From contig JAKAGC010000205.1 in the NCBI GenBank assembly GCA_021817755.1, forward strand, positions 1 through 6,980: DNA of 6,980 bases, written 5' to 3'. Shown here piece after piece: positions 1 to 6,980 of the stretch. A program made the translations under genes and the position numbers. Position 1 is the first letter of the stretch, and every line of letters begins with the position of its first letter. The DNA comes from Acidobacteriota bacterium. GTDB taxonomy: Bacteria; Acidobacteriota; Aminicenantia; UBA2199. The notes beneath the pieces are model-generated. The model made no database searches. It was not told where the DNA came from and saw only the letters and a program-made list of their open reading frames with translations.

Positions 1-2131
1 ATATACCGAATGTAGTCATCCTGTTTCGCCTTATTCACTTGAGGTCGCTTACCGGGGTGAAGTCCGAAGCAAACTTACCATGGTTCTTCGGCCTATCGAA
101 GCACCCTTATCCGATTCGTCTACTCTTTTATTAAAAGAAAATGGCGTATATATGATTATCGGTGGATTCGGAGGTATGGGATTCTCAATCGCAAGATATC
201 TTGCCGAAAATTACCGTGCCTCTCTCCTGTTACTTGCACGTTCTCCTTTTCCACCTGAAGAGGAATGGGATGAATGGATTCAAAATCACGATGAAAATGA
301 TGAGAATTCAAAACGAATAAAGCAACTCCGCGATTTCCAAGCCAAAGGGGCCCAAGTTATGGTGTACAAAGCGGATGTTGTCGACTCCACATCCGTGCAT
401 CTGGCAGTACAGCGAGCGGAAAAACGGTTCGGACCCATTAATGGTGTTATTCATACTGCAGGTGTCATCGATTACGGCGGTATTATCCAGAGACGAAACC
501 GTGATGTTACGGAACGTTATATCAATTCGAAAGTTCGCGGAACACTGGTTCTCGATCATATATTCAGAAATAAAAACCTTGACTTCCTCGCCCTATTTTC
601 CTCTGTAGGGGATGTCCTGTTTAAGAATAAATTCGGCCAGGTTAGTTATAATGCTGCTAATCAGTTCATGGAATCCTTTAGTGAATACAAGAATGCCCAA
701 AAAGATAATAAAACCCATACCTTTGCCATCAACTGGTGCGACTGGCTCGAAGTCGGTATGTCTATGCGATCCATGCAAGATTATCATAAATCAGATAGCA
801 AAGATGGAAAGGAAGTCGATTACGGTTCATATCTATTCGGAGCCATTCCCCCGAAAGAAGGAGTCGAGGCATTTGTTCGAATTCTTAACTCCCATGTTCC
901 CAGGGTTACGATATCCATTTATGATCTTGGCGTACTTCTTGAGAATCAGGCCAACCCGTCATCAGGTCAACCGAAAGTCTACGGCGGCGGTGGAGGAAAG
1001 GCAGGATTCGGACATCTGAGGCCTCGCCCTAATCTCGATACGCCTTATGTCGAACCTACCCAAAAACTTGAACAAGACCTTGTGGATATATGGAAACGTT
1101 TCTTCGGATTCGATAAAATCGGTATTCTCGATGATTTCTATGCCCTTGGCGGCGATTCTCTCAAAATGCTTACCATTACCAACTATATCAAGAAAGAGTT
1201 GAATTATAACTTATCTCTCGGTAATATGATGATGTATCCCAATATCAAAGAACTCGCGGCAGGTATCCAGGAATTGAACCTTTTTGAAAAACTCGAATGT
1301 GTCGTTCGCTTAAATCGCGGGAAGAATCAACGGAACATCTTTATCCTTCATCCCATGCATGGATTAATTTATCCTTACAAAGAATTGGCACGGTTGTTGG
1401 AAAATGATTTTAATGTTTTCGGTATCCAGGCTCGCGGTATCATGCGGCGATCTCCTTTTCCAAAAACCATGGAGATGCTGGTTATCGATTATATCCACCA
1501 GATCAAGCAGATTCAACCCGAGGGCCCTTACATTATCGCCGGGTACTGTTTCGGTGATATGGCCGGTTATAACCTGGTACGAATGCTCGAAGATCTCGGA
1601 GATACCGTTGAAACCATGATAATGATCGATGAACCCGCTTTTCTTCCCGACGATATCCTCGAATTCCACAGACGAAAGGAACGGATGAACCGGTTCAAAA
1701 AATCATTAAAAAAAGCCATTCCGTTTAGAAATAAAAAAGAAGAAAATTCTGTACATGAGTTCTACAATCAAACCGTTGAAGAGATTCAAAAGAGTCTTCC
1801 GGATTCAAAAAATCAAACGGAAATAACGGCTGATGAAGCACAAGAACTAAAAGCTGCCGCCAATATAAAAATTCAAACAATGTTTAATAAGTATGCACAG
1901 GGGCCGCGCCATTTAAAAATTAGAGGAATCATCAATGCCCCAATACTCGATATCAGCGCCATAGATAGCCTATTCCATGTTCATATTGAATCTGTAAGGA
2001 AGATGACATTTGATAAAGTTTTTCTCCACGAAATCCCCGGCGACCATGCCAGTATATTTGAATCACCATACGTAGAAAAAATGGCGGAAATTATAATAAA
2101 TCACTTTAAAACCCAGAAGGAGGTACAATGA
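1..2131 (+). CDS. Modular polyketide synthase, C-terminal part (KR-ACP-TE), 5' truncated
   Basis: This is the terminal module of a type I PKS or PKS/NRPS hybrid. The frame is open from base 2, and the residues before the first ATG (80), including V-A-Y-R-G, already look like PKS sequence, so that ATG is internal. Numbering is from base 2. KR, about residues 10-270: NADPH loop GGFGGMG at 54-60, Lys177, Ser201 in FSSVG, Tyr216, Asn220. The Lys-Ser gap (24) and Tyr-Asn gap (4) are normal, but Ser-Tyr is 15 rather than the usual 13. Tyr158 replaces the second Asp of the LDD stereochemistry motif. A glycine-rich linker (328-332) leads to the ACP (about 350-425), with phosphopantetheine Ser386 in GGDSL. 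TE, about 445-700: Cys516 in GYCFG where Ser is usual, probable triad Asp543 and His682 (PGDHAS), and a Lys/Arg-rich lid (554-582). No DH, ER or methyltransferase is visible; KS and AT, if present, lie upstream. Domain identity is secure; product unknown. Confidence 0.95.
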   Translation, partial: YTECSHPVSPYSLEVAYRGEVRSKLTMVLRPIEAPLSDSSTLLLKENGVYMIIGGFGGMGFSIARYLAENYRASLLLLARSPFPPEEEWDEWIQNHDENDENSKRIKQLRDFQAKGAQVMVYKADVVDSTSVHLAVQRAEKRFGPINGVIHTAGVIDYGGIIQRRNRDVTERYINSKVRGTLVLDHIFRNKNLDFLALFSSVGDVLFKNKFGQVSYNAANQFMESFSEYKNAQKDNKTHTFAINWCDWLEVGMSMRSMQDYHKSDSKDGKEVDYGSYLFGAIPPKEGVEAFVRILNSHVPRVTISIYDLGVLLENQANPSSGQPKVYGGGGGKAGFGHLRPRPNLDTPYVEPTQKLEQDLVDIWKRFFGFDKIGILDDFYALGGDSLKMLTITNYIKKELNYNLSLGNMMMYPNIKELAAGIQELNLFEKLECVVRLNRGKNQRNIFILHPMHGLIYPYKELARLLENDFNVFGIQARGIMRRSPFPKTMEMLVIDYIHQIKQIQPEGPYIIAGYCFGDMAGYNLVRMLEDLGDTVETMIMIDEPAFLPDDILEFHRRKERMNRFKKSLKKAIPFRNKKEENSVHEFYNQTVEEIQKSLPDSKNQTEITADEAQELKAAANIKIQTMFNKYAQGPRHLKIRGIINAPILDISAIDSLFHVHIESVRKMTFDKVFLHEIPGDHASIFESPYVEKMAEIIINHFKTQKEVQ
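2117..2124 (+). promoter_or_regulatory. Strong ribosome binding site with ATGA stop-start overlap
   Basis: AAGGAGGT lies inside the last codons of the PKS gene, with four bases between AGGAGG and the ATG at 2128. The PKS stop codon TGA (2129-2131) overlaps this ATG. The near-perfect Shine-Dalgarno sequence fixes the start of the peptidase-exporter gene. The overlap points to co-transcription and probable translational coupling of synthase and exporter. Confidence 0.85.
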
Positions 2132-5100
2132 CCCCGAAATACCGTCCAGTAATATTCGTATCCATTCTCCTATTGTTTTTAATCACCCAATTCGCGCCGC
2201 AAATCCATGCACGCGACGATCAGGCCCGCTTCTCTTATTCCGATATGGAAAAAGAAGTGCTCCAAATGATGGAGAAAGGAAATATCCCCGGTTTGACCGT
2301 GGTTATCGTCAAAGATTCTCAAATCTATATTAAAGGATTTGGCTATGCCGATAAGGATAAAAAGAAACCTGTTACCCAGGAAACCCTCTTTGAATTGGCT
2401 TCCTGTAGTAAAGCGTATACAGCACTTGCCGCTTTAAACCTTGAAAAAGAAGGTAAACTCCGTCTCGATGAACCCGTTTCCACTTATTTACCCGGGTTTT
2501 ATCTACTATATAAAGGAAAGAAATACGCACCCACTATTCGTCAATTCCTTCATCAAACTTCCGGGATGCCTTTCAACACCGTTTCCCGTATTCCTATTTC
2601 AGATGCCCCCGATGCCTTACAGAAGACCGTAAAGAATCTAATTGGAATAACCCTTGATTTCATGCCCGGTGAAAAATTCCGGTATGCTACTGTCAATTAC
2701 GATGTTGTCGGAGCCGTTATTGAAAAAGTATCCGGCCTCTCCTATGAAGACTATATGCAAAAAAACATCCTTACTCCCCTTGGATTGAATGATACGTTTG
2801 TTGGGGCTACCATCACAGATCCGGTTCGAAAGGAAAATAAAGCCATTGGTTATAAAATAGGGTTTCTTGCTCCACGGCTTTATCAACCCCCTATATATCG
2901 TGGAAACAACCCGGCAGGCTATATGACCAGTGATGGTAAGGATATCGCCCGTTGGCTTCAACTTCAGCTTGGAATTATTCAAACCCCCTTACAGCCTCTC
3001 ATTGAAGCCACACAAGTACCCGATAATAGCGTACTTCCAGAAGGCGCACATCTGACTTATTACGGTATGGGATGGTTCTATTATTTAAATAAAAAAGCCG
3101 CTATGGAGCACAGCGGAGAAAACCCCAATTATACATCATATATTGCTTTTAAACCCGAGGAAAAAACCGGTATTGCAATTCTCGCCAACTCGAACAGCTC
3201 CACAACTAAGTTTATTGGAAATTATGTCTTGAATATTGCACGTGGAAAGGGACCACTCGCTGTAGAAATCGTACCCGATGGTATCGATAAATTCTGTTCT
3301 TTTGTATCTCTTTCTCTTGCTATATACCTCTTTATTACCCTGATTTTTTATATATCGGTTTTTTATGGACTCGCCAAAGGCAGCCGTTCCTTTGAACCTA
3401 TTACTCCAAAAAAAGTAATTCGTTGGGTTTTTTCATTAATAGCCTTTATACCTGTTGCCATTGGAATTTATCTATTCCCCAATACCCTTGCCAATGTACC
3501 TATGGAAACAGCGGTCGTTTGGGCTCCTTCCAGCTTGCAAGTTGCAGTGTTCCTGCTTTATGTTACACTTGTAGCCGGTTTTATCGGCTTGTTTCTCTCC
3601 ACTTTGTTCCCTCATAAAAGCAAATACAAAAGATCTCTTCCCATGCTTGTCCTCTTTTCCATGATTACCGGTGCTGCCAATGCTGTTGTTATATTTCTTG
3701 TTACCAATGCCTTGTTCAGTAAAATTGACCTTATTTACCAGGTCTACAATTTTGCACTCGCATTCATGATTTATATATTCGGACGAAAATTTCTACAAAC
3801 CCGACTTGTTCGATTAACCTTCAATCTTGTTTATGATTTCAGGATGTCCCTTATCGAGAAGATTTTTTATACTTCTTACCAGCGATTTGAAAAACTCAAT
3901 CGAGGACGCGTTTTTGCAACCCTTAATGACGATACTGACCGAATCAGTGGCGCAGCCAATGTCCTTGTTGGGTTGATAACCAGTATCGTAACGTTTCTCG
4001 GTGCATTTATCTTTCTCACTACCATTGCATTCTGGGCCACAATGGCTACCCTTCTGGTCGTAGGCTTAATCGCACTGCTTTATTATGTAGTCAGTCAGAA
4101 TGCCAGGGTTTTCTTTGAAGAAGTCCGTGATACACGAAATGTGTATATGGGCCTTCTCAATGGGATGCTCGACGGTTTTAAAGAACTCAGTATGCAATAT
4201 AGAAAAAAAATGGAGTTCAAAGATGAAGTGGGAAATGTTTGTGAGGAATTCAGTCATAAAGCTTCCGTTGCACATATCAAATTCATTAATGCTTTCTTAA
4301 TCGGCGAATCCATGCTTGTTGTAGTACTGGGTTGCCTTGGGTTTGGAATTCCCCGTTTATTCCCAAATTTAACCATCCAGACTGTAATGAGTTTTATCAT
4401 GGTTCTCCTATATATGATCGGTCCTATCACTGCCATACTCCATGCTATTCCACAACTCATGCAAATGCGAATCGCATGGGGCCGTATCCAGGATTTCATT
4501 AAAGATGTTCCTGCCAATATGAAACCGGAAGACCTAGAAAAGCTTGAAATGAATCCTGCACTTCAAAGTAATATTGTCGCCCGTGACCTTGAATTTCAGT
4601 ACGAGGCACCGGATGAAGAGAGACCCTTTTCCATTGGTCCCATTGATTTCGAAGCCCGGAAAGGTGAAGTTATTTTTATTATCGGTGGAAATGGAAGTGG
4701 AAAAACGACTCTTGCCAAACTCCTTGCAGGCCTTTATCTACCTGATAAAGGAACGATTAAGGTCGATGGAAAGGATATTGGCAGTTATCAATTAAGTGAG
4801 TATTTTTCTTCTGTTTTTAGTGATTACCATCTCTTTGAGCGGGTATACAATGTTGATATCAAGAATAAAGTCAATGAAATTCAAAAGTACTTGAAACTCT
4901 TAAGGTTGGAGAAGAAAGTAACTCTTGATGGAAACGGTTTCAGTACCATTAATCTTTCCGGTGGACAGCGAAAACGTCTTGCTTTACTCTTGTGTTACCT
5001 TGAAGATCACCCCATCTATTTATTCGATGAGGTTGCCGCAGACCAGGATCCCGGGTTCAGGAAATTCTTTTATAGGAACTTACTACCCAGGATGAAAGAA

Positions 5101-5220
5101 GCGGGGAAAATTATTATAGCTATCACCCATGACGATCACTATTTTGATGTTGCCGATAAAATTATAAAAATGGATATGGGCAAGATAGATATACTTGAGA
5201 ATGAACAAAATGAAAGATAA
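2128..5220 (+). CDS. ClbP/XcnG-like periplasmic prodrug peptidase fused to SyrD/PvdE-type ABC exporter
   Basis: One 1030-residue protein predicted both to export the product and to process it at the periplasmic face. Residues 1-28 form a signal peptide (probable cleavage after IHA). Residues about 35-375 are a beta-lactamase/S12-fold peptidase: Ser92 and Lys95 (S-C-S-K), Tyr186 (Y-A-T where relatives have Y-S-N), and His328-Ser-Gly. From memory, the ClbP triad is S95/K98/Y186, so the layout agrees closely. Three helices follow (about 390-413, 431-450, 470-492), as in ClbP. Six more (about 504-531, 537-555, 612-633, 635-655, 720-740, 752-772) form an ABC exporter domain. The ATPase has Walker A 853-860, signature LSGGQ 943-947, Walker B Asp967/Glu968 followed by AADQD, and His1001. 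FSDYHLF (897-903) and LSGGQRKRLALLL are typical of cyclic-peptide exporters. Nine crossings place the peptidase outside and the ATPase inside, as expected. It is a half-transporter, so probably homodimeric. Architecture is certain; the N-acyl-D-Asn leader substrate is inferred from the family. Confidence 0.93.
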   Translation: MTPKYRPVIFVSILLLFLITQFAPQIHARDDQARFSYSDMEKEVLQMMEKGNIPGLTVVIVKDSQIYIKGFGYADKDKKKPVTQETLFELASCSKAYTALAALNLEKEGKLRLDEPVSTYLPGFYLLYKGKKYAPTIRQFLHQTSGMPFNTVSRIPISDAPDALQKTVKNLIGITLDFMPGEKFRYATVNYDVVGAVIEKVSGLSYEDYMQKNILTPLGLNDTFVGATITDPVRKENKAIGYKIGFLAPRLYQPPIYRGNNPAGYMTSDGKDIARWLQLQLGIIQTPLQPLIEATQVPDNSVLPEGAHLTYYGMGWFYYLNKKAAMEHSGENPNYTSYIAFKPEEKTGIAILANSNSSTTKFIGNYVLNIARGKGPLAVEIVPDGIDKFCSFVSLSLAIYLFITLIFYISVFYGLAKGSRSFEPITPKKVIRWVFSLIAFIPVAIGIYLFPNTLANVPMETAVVWAPSSLQVAVFLLYVTLVAGFIGLFLSTLFPHKSKYKRSLPMLVLFSMITGAANAVVIFLVTNALFSKIDLIYQVYNFALAFMIYIFGRKFLQTRLVRLTFNLVYDFRMSLIEKIFYTSYQRFEKLNRGRVFATLNDDTDRISGAANVLVGLITSIVTFLGAFIFLTTIAFWATMATLLVVGLIALLYYVVSQNARVFFEEVRDTRNVYMGLLNGMLDGFKELSMQYRKKMEFKDEVGNVCEEFSHKASVAHIKFINAFLIGESMLVVVLGCLGFGIPRLFPNLTIQTVMSFIMVLLYMIGPITAILHAIPQLMQMRIAWGRIQDFIKDVPANMKPEDLEKLEMNPALQSNIVARDLEFQYEAPDEERPFSIGPIDFEARKGEVIFIIGGNGSGKTTLAKLLAGLYLPDKGTIKVDGKDIGSYQLSEYFSSVFSDYHLFERVYNVDIKNKVNEIQKYLKLLRLEKKVTLDGNGFSTINLSGGQRKRLALLLCYLEDHPIYLFDEVAADQDPGFRKFFYRNLLPRMKEAGKIIIAITHDDHYFDVADKIIKMDMGKIDILENEQNER

Positions 5221-5266
5221 TTCGTATACAGGATATAATCCCATATGTAAAAAAAGGAGGAAATGA
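5221..5266 (+). other. Short intergenic gap, no terminator seen
   Basis: These 46 bases separate the exporter stop (TAA 5218-5220) from the next start. They are AT-rich and contain no GC-rich hairpin followed by a T run. Read-through from the exporter gene into the DUF5916 gene is therefore plausible, and all three genes may form one operon. The only small symmetry is GGAT-ATA-ATCC (5231-5241), too weak to act as a terminator. Confidence 0.55.
5255..5260 (+). promoter_or_regulatory. Ribosome binding site choosing ATG 5267
   Basis: AGGAGG ends six bases before the ATG at 5267. A nearer ATG at 5263 opens a frame of only three codons (Met-Asn-Ala-stop). The ATG at 5267 instead opens a frame that starts with a good signal peptide and stays open to the window end, so it is the real start. 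Confidence 0.85.
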
Positions 5267-6980
5267 ATGCCTAAATATTCATCTATTTTGATTTTTATCC
5301 TTGCCATTTTTCTATGCGGGATCGGAACATACCCGGTTCATGCTCAGAATCAGGCAGCTAAAAGCAATGCTAAAGTGACGAAAGTACCTACCCGGATTCC
5401 AAAAGTTTCGGGTAAGATACAGCTTAATGGTGTTCTTGATGAACCTTTCTGGAAGGATGCCATGGTAATGGAATTAAATTATGAAGTTCGCCCCGGAGAA
5501 AATATCAAACCGCCTGTTAAAACCGAGGTACTACTTGCATACACTCAAACTCGTCTTTATGTCGGGTTTCGTGCTTATGATCCGGATCCTTCTGCTATTC
5601 GTACCCGGATTACCGACAGGGATAATATCTGGGGAAATGATTACGTCGCAATCATTCTCGATACCTTCAATGATGAACGTCGTACATATGATTTCTTCTG
5701 CAATCCCAACGGAGTACAGATGGATTTTATCGAAAGCCCCGAAGGTGGTGGTGATGAATGGGATGGTATATGGGATTCCTGTGGAAAGATCACTTCCGAA
5801 GGGTATGTCGTGGAAATGTCCATTCCCTTTACTACAATCCGTTTTAAGCATACCATCGAAGAGCAAGTCTGGGGATTTGATGCTGTGCGTAGTTATCCCC
5901 GCAGTGTTATTCATCATATCGGTGTTTTCCCCAGGAACAGGAATAATAACTGTTTAATGTGTCAGGCTGAAAAGATGATCGGCTTTGCCGGAGCAAAACC
6001 GGGTAAAAACCTCGAATTTGATCCCACTCTTTCCGCAGTTGTAACAAAAGAAAAAACAGATTTTCCTGATGGCGAAATGGTCAGGGTAAAGGATGGTCAT
6101 ACTCTTCAACCCGGACTCACAGTAAAGTGGGGAATCACCAGCAGTTTGATTTTCAATGGAGCGATTAATCCTGATTTCTCCAATGTTGAAGCCGACGTTG
6201 CCCAGCTCGATATCAACACCCAGTTTACCTTGTCTTATCTTGAAAAACGACCTTTCTTCCTTGAAGGAGCCAACTTATTTAAAACTCTCTACCGTGTTAT
6301 TTATACGCGTGCTTTATCTGATCCCGATTGGGGAGTAAAGTTAACCGGTAAAGAGGGCAAGCACTCTATTGGGTTCTTTTCCGTACGCGATCACATTACC
6401 AACATATTATTTCCAGGTGTTTTCGGGTCCAGGCGTATATCTATAGCCGATGAGAAGAATATGGGTACTGTTCTCCGGTATCGTATGGATGTCGGGAAAA
6501 CTTCCACCATCGGTGCAGTAGTAACCGACAGGGAAGGTGATAACTATTACAACCGTATGATCGGTATCGACGGCGATTACAAGTTTACTCGCAAAGACCG
6601 GTTTCGGTTTCAGGCTCTCGGTTCATTAACCAAGTATCCCGAAGCCCTTGCCAAGAAATATGGTCAACCTTTGTATACCTTAAAAGGTACAGCATTGTAT
6701 GCTTATTATATCCATGATACCCGTGAACTCGATTATTATATCGATTTACAGCAGATAACTTCCGATTTCAGAGCGGATTTAGGATTTATTACCCAAACCG
6801 GATATCGTAAAGGAACATTAGGAAGTGTTTATACCTGGTGGGGAAAACGTGGTCATTGGTTTTCTGTTATTACGGCTGGAGCTAGTTTAAGCTACCAGGA
6901 TGACAAACATGGAAATCTCGTGGCTAAAAATGCCAATCTTGTGTTGAATTACAGCGGTCCTCTTCAATCCTATTTCAATG
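5267..6980 (+). CDS. Secreted CBM9-like / DUF5916 protein, probable outer-membrane barrel, 3' truncated
   Basis: The frame runs 571 codons to the window edge without a stop; the family is usually about 700-900 residues, so part of the barrel is missing. Residues 1-26 are a signal peptide (probable cleavage after VHA); Cys17 does not sit in a convincing lipobox. Residues about 45-240 resemble a family 9 carbohydrate-binding-like domain, with LNGVLDEPFW at 53-62 and FNDERRTYDF near 135. Residues about 260 onward match DUF5916: NPDFSNVEADVAQLDIN at 301-317, then EKRPFFLEGANLF at 326-338. The rest alternates short aromatic-rich strands and polar turns, as expected for an outer-membrane beta-barrel. 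A C-L-M-C pair (229-232) joins the two parts; it may be a family feature. The role of DUF5916 is unknown to me. Adjacency to an exporter suggests, but does not show, a part in outer-membrane passage, and it could equally bind or import a glycan. Confidence 0.88.
   Translation, partial: MPKYSSILIFILAIFLCGIGTYPVHAQNQAAKSNAKVTKVPTRIPKVSGKIQLNGVLDEPFWKDAMVMELNYEVRPGENIKPPVKTEVLLAYTQTRLYVGFRAYDPDPSAIRTRITDRDNIWGNDYVAIILDTFNDERRTYDFFCNPNGVQMDFIESPEGGGDEWDGIWDSCGKITSEGYVVEMSIPFTTIRFKHTIEEQVWGFDAVRSYPRSVIHHIGVFPRNRNNNCLMCQAEKMIGFAGAKPGKNLEFDPTLSAVVTKEKTDFPDGEMVRVKDGHTLQPGLTVKWGITSSLIFNGAINPDFSNVEADVAQLDINTQFTLSYLEKRPFFLEGANLFKTLYRVIYTRALSDPDWGVKLTGKEGKHSIGFFSVRDHITNILFPGVFGSRRISIADEKNMGTVLRYRMDVGKTSTIGAVVTDREGDNYYNRMIGIDGDYKFTRKDRFRFQALGSLTKYPEALAKKYGQPLYTLKGTALYAYYIHDTRELDYYIDLQQITSDFRADLGFITQTGYRKGTLGSVYTWWGKRGHWFSVITAGASLSYQDDKHGNLVAKNANLVLNYSGPLQSYFN

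Noticed and set aside
80..82. ATG at 80 as the true start of the PKS gene
   Set aside because: The same frame is open back to the window edge and the upstream residues look like PKS linker; a KR-ACP-TE protein starting inside a KR would also be abnormal. There is no good ribosome site before it.
612..1019. 135-codon + strand frame inside the PKS gene
   Set aside because: It is a shadow of the KR and linker region; the PKS frame holds all catalytic motifs in order through this stretch.
2398..2412. Peptidase domain as a true beta-lactamase giving antibiotic resistance
   Set aside because: S-x-x-K, Tyr and H-x-G are shared across S12 peptidases and esterases. The three membrane helices, fused exporter and neighbouring synthase fit a ClbP/XcnG-type prodrug peptidase better.
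5234..5239. Exact TATAAT as a -10 element for an internal promoter of the DUF5916 gene
   Set aside because: At 16-18 bases upstream there is no TTGACA-like hexamer; the nearest candidate, TTGAGA at 5195, is 33 bases away. In AT-rich DNA this hexamer is expected by chance.
5263..5274. Tiny ATG-AAT-GCC-TAA leader frame overlapping the DUF5916 start
   Set aside because: Three codons just after the Shine-Dalgarno most simply reflect a chance ATGAATG. No hairpin or codon pattern suggests attenuation.
5481..5957. 158-codon + strand frame and overlapping - strand frames (5531-5917, 5641-5856)
   Set aside because: They lie wholly inside the DUF5916 frame starting at 5267, which has clear family motifs and a signal peptide. 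Their own translations resemble no family I know.

Overview
The window is the 3' part of a biosynthetic gene cluster on the + strand: the tail of a modular polyketide synthase (or PKS/NRPS) gene, then a fused peptidase-exporter gene, then a putative outer-membrane protein gene. No genes are supported on the - strand, and I see no RNA genes, insertion sequences or CRISPR arrays. The assembly line clearly continues off the left edge and the third gene runs off the right edge.

Layout: (1) 1-2131, the last 709 codons of a PKS, ordered ketoreductase (KR) - acyl carrier protein (ACP) - thioesterase (TE). This is a chain-terminating module. The TE nucleophile motif reads G-Y-C-F-G, so cysteine replaces the usual serine. 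(2) 2128-5220, 1030 codons overlapping the PKS stop by ATGA. It encodes a signal peptide, a periplasmic serine peptidase of the beta-lactamase/S12 fold, three membrane helices, and a complete ABC half-exporter of the SyrD/PvdE/YojI cyclic-peptide-export type. The peptidase matches ClbP (colibactin), XcnG (xenocoumacin) and ZmaM (zwittermicin) in its catalytic triad spacing and its three following helices. Those enzymes remove an N-acyl-D-Asn leader from an inactive prodrug. (3) 5267-6980, the first 571 codons of a secreted CBM9-like/DUF5916 protein, probably with an outer-membrane beta-barrel C-terminal part. Its frame has no stop codon before the window end.

Inferred working model: the synthase builds a product and the TE releases it. 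The peptidase-exporter moves it across the inner membrane and removes a leader at the periplasmic face. The DUF5916 protein may take part at the outer membrane, but that last link rests only on gene position. The leader-loading NRPS module the model requires would lie upstream, outside the window.

Organism: the DUF5916 barrel-type protein and the two Sec-type signal peptides suggest a diderm bacterium. Base composition is moderate, roughly low-to-mid 40s % GC by eye, and strong AGGAGG ribosome sites precede both internal genes. This does not look like an actinomycete, nor particularly like a pseudomonad. An uncultured Acidobacteriota/Aminicenantes-type or related lineage would fit, but this is a low-confidence inference. 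The three genes look compositionally alike, so I see no sign of recent piecemeal acquisition.
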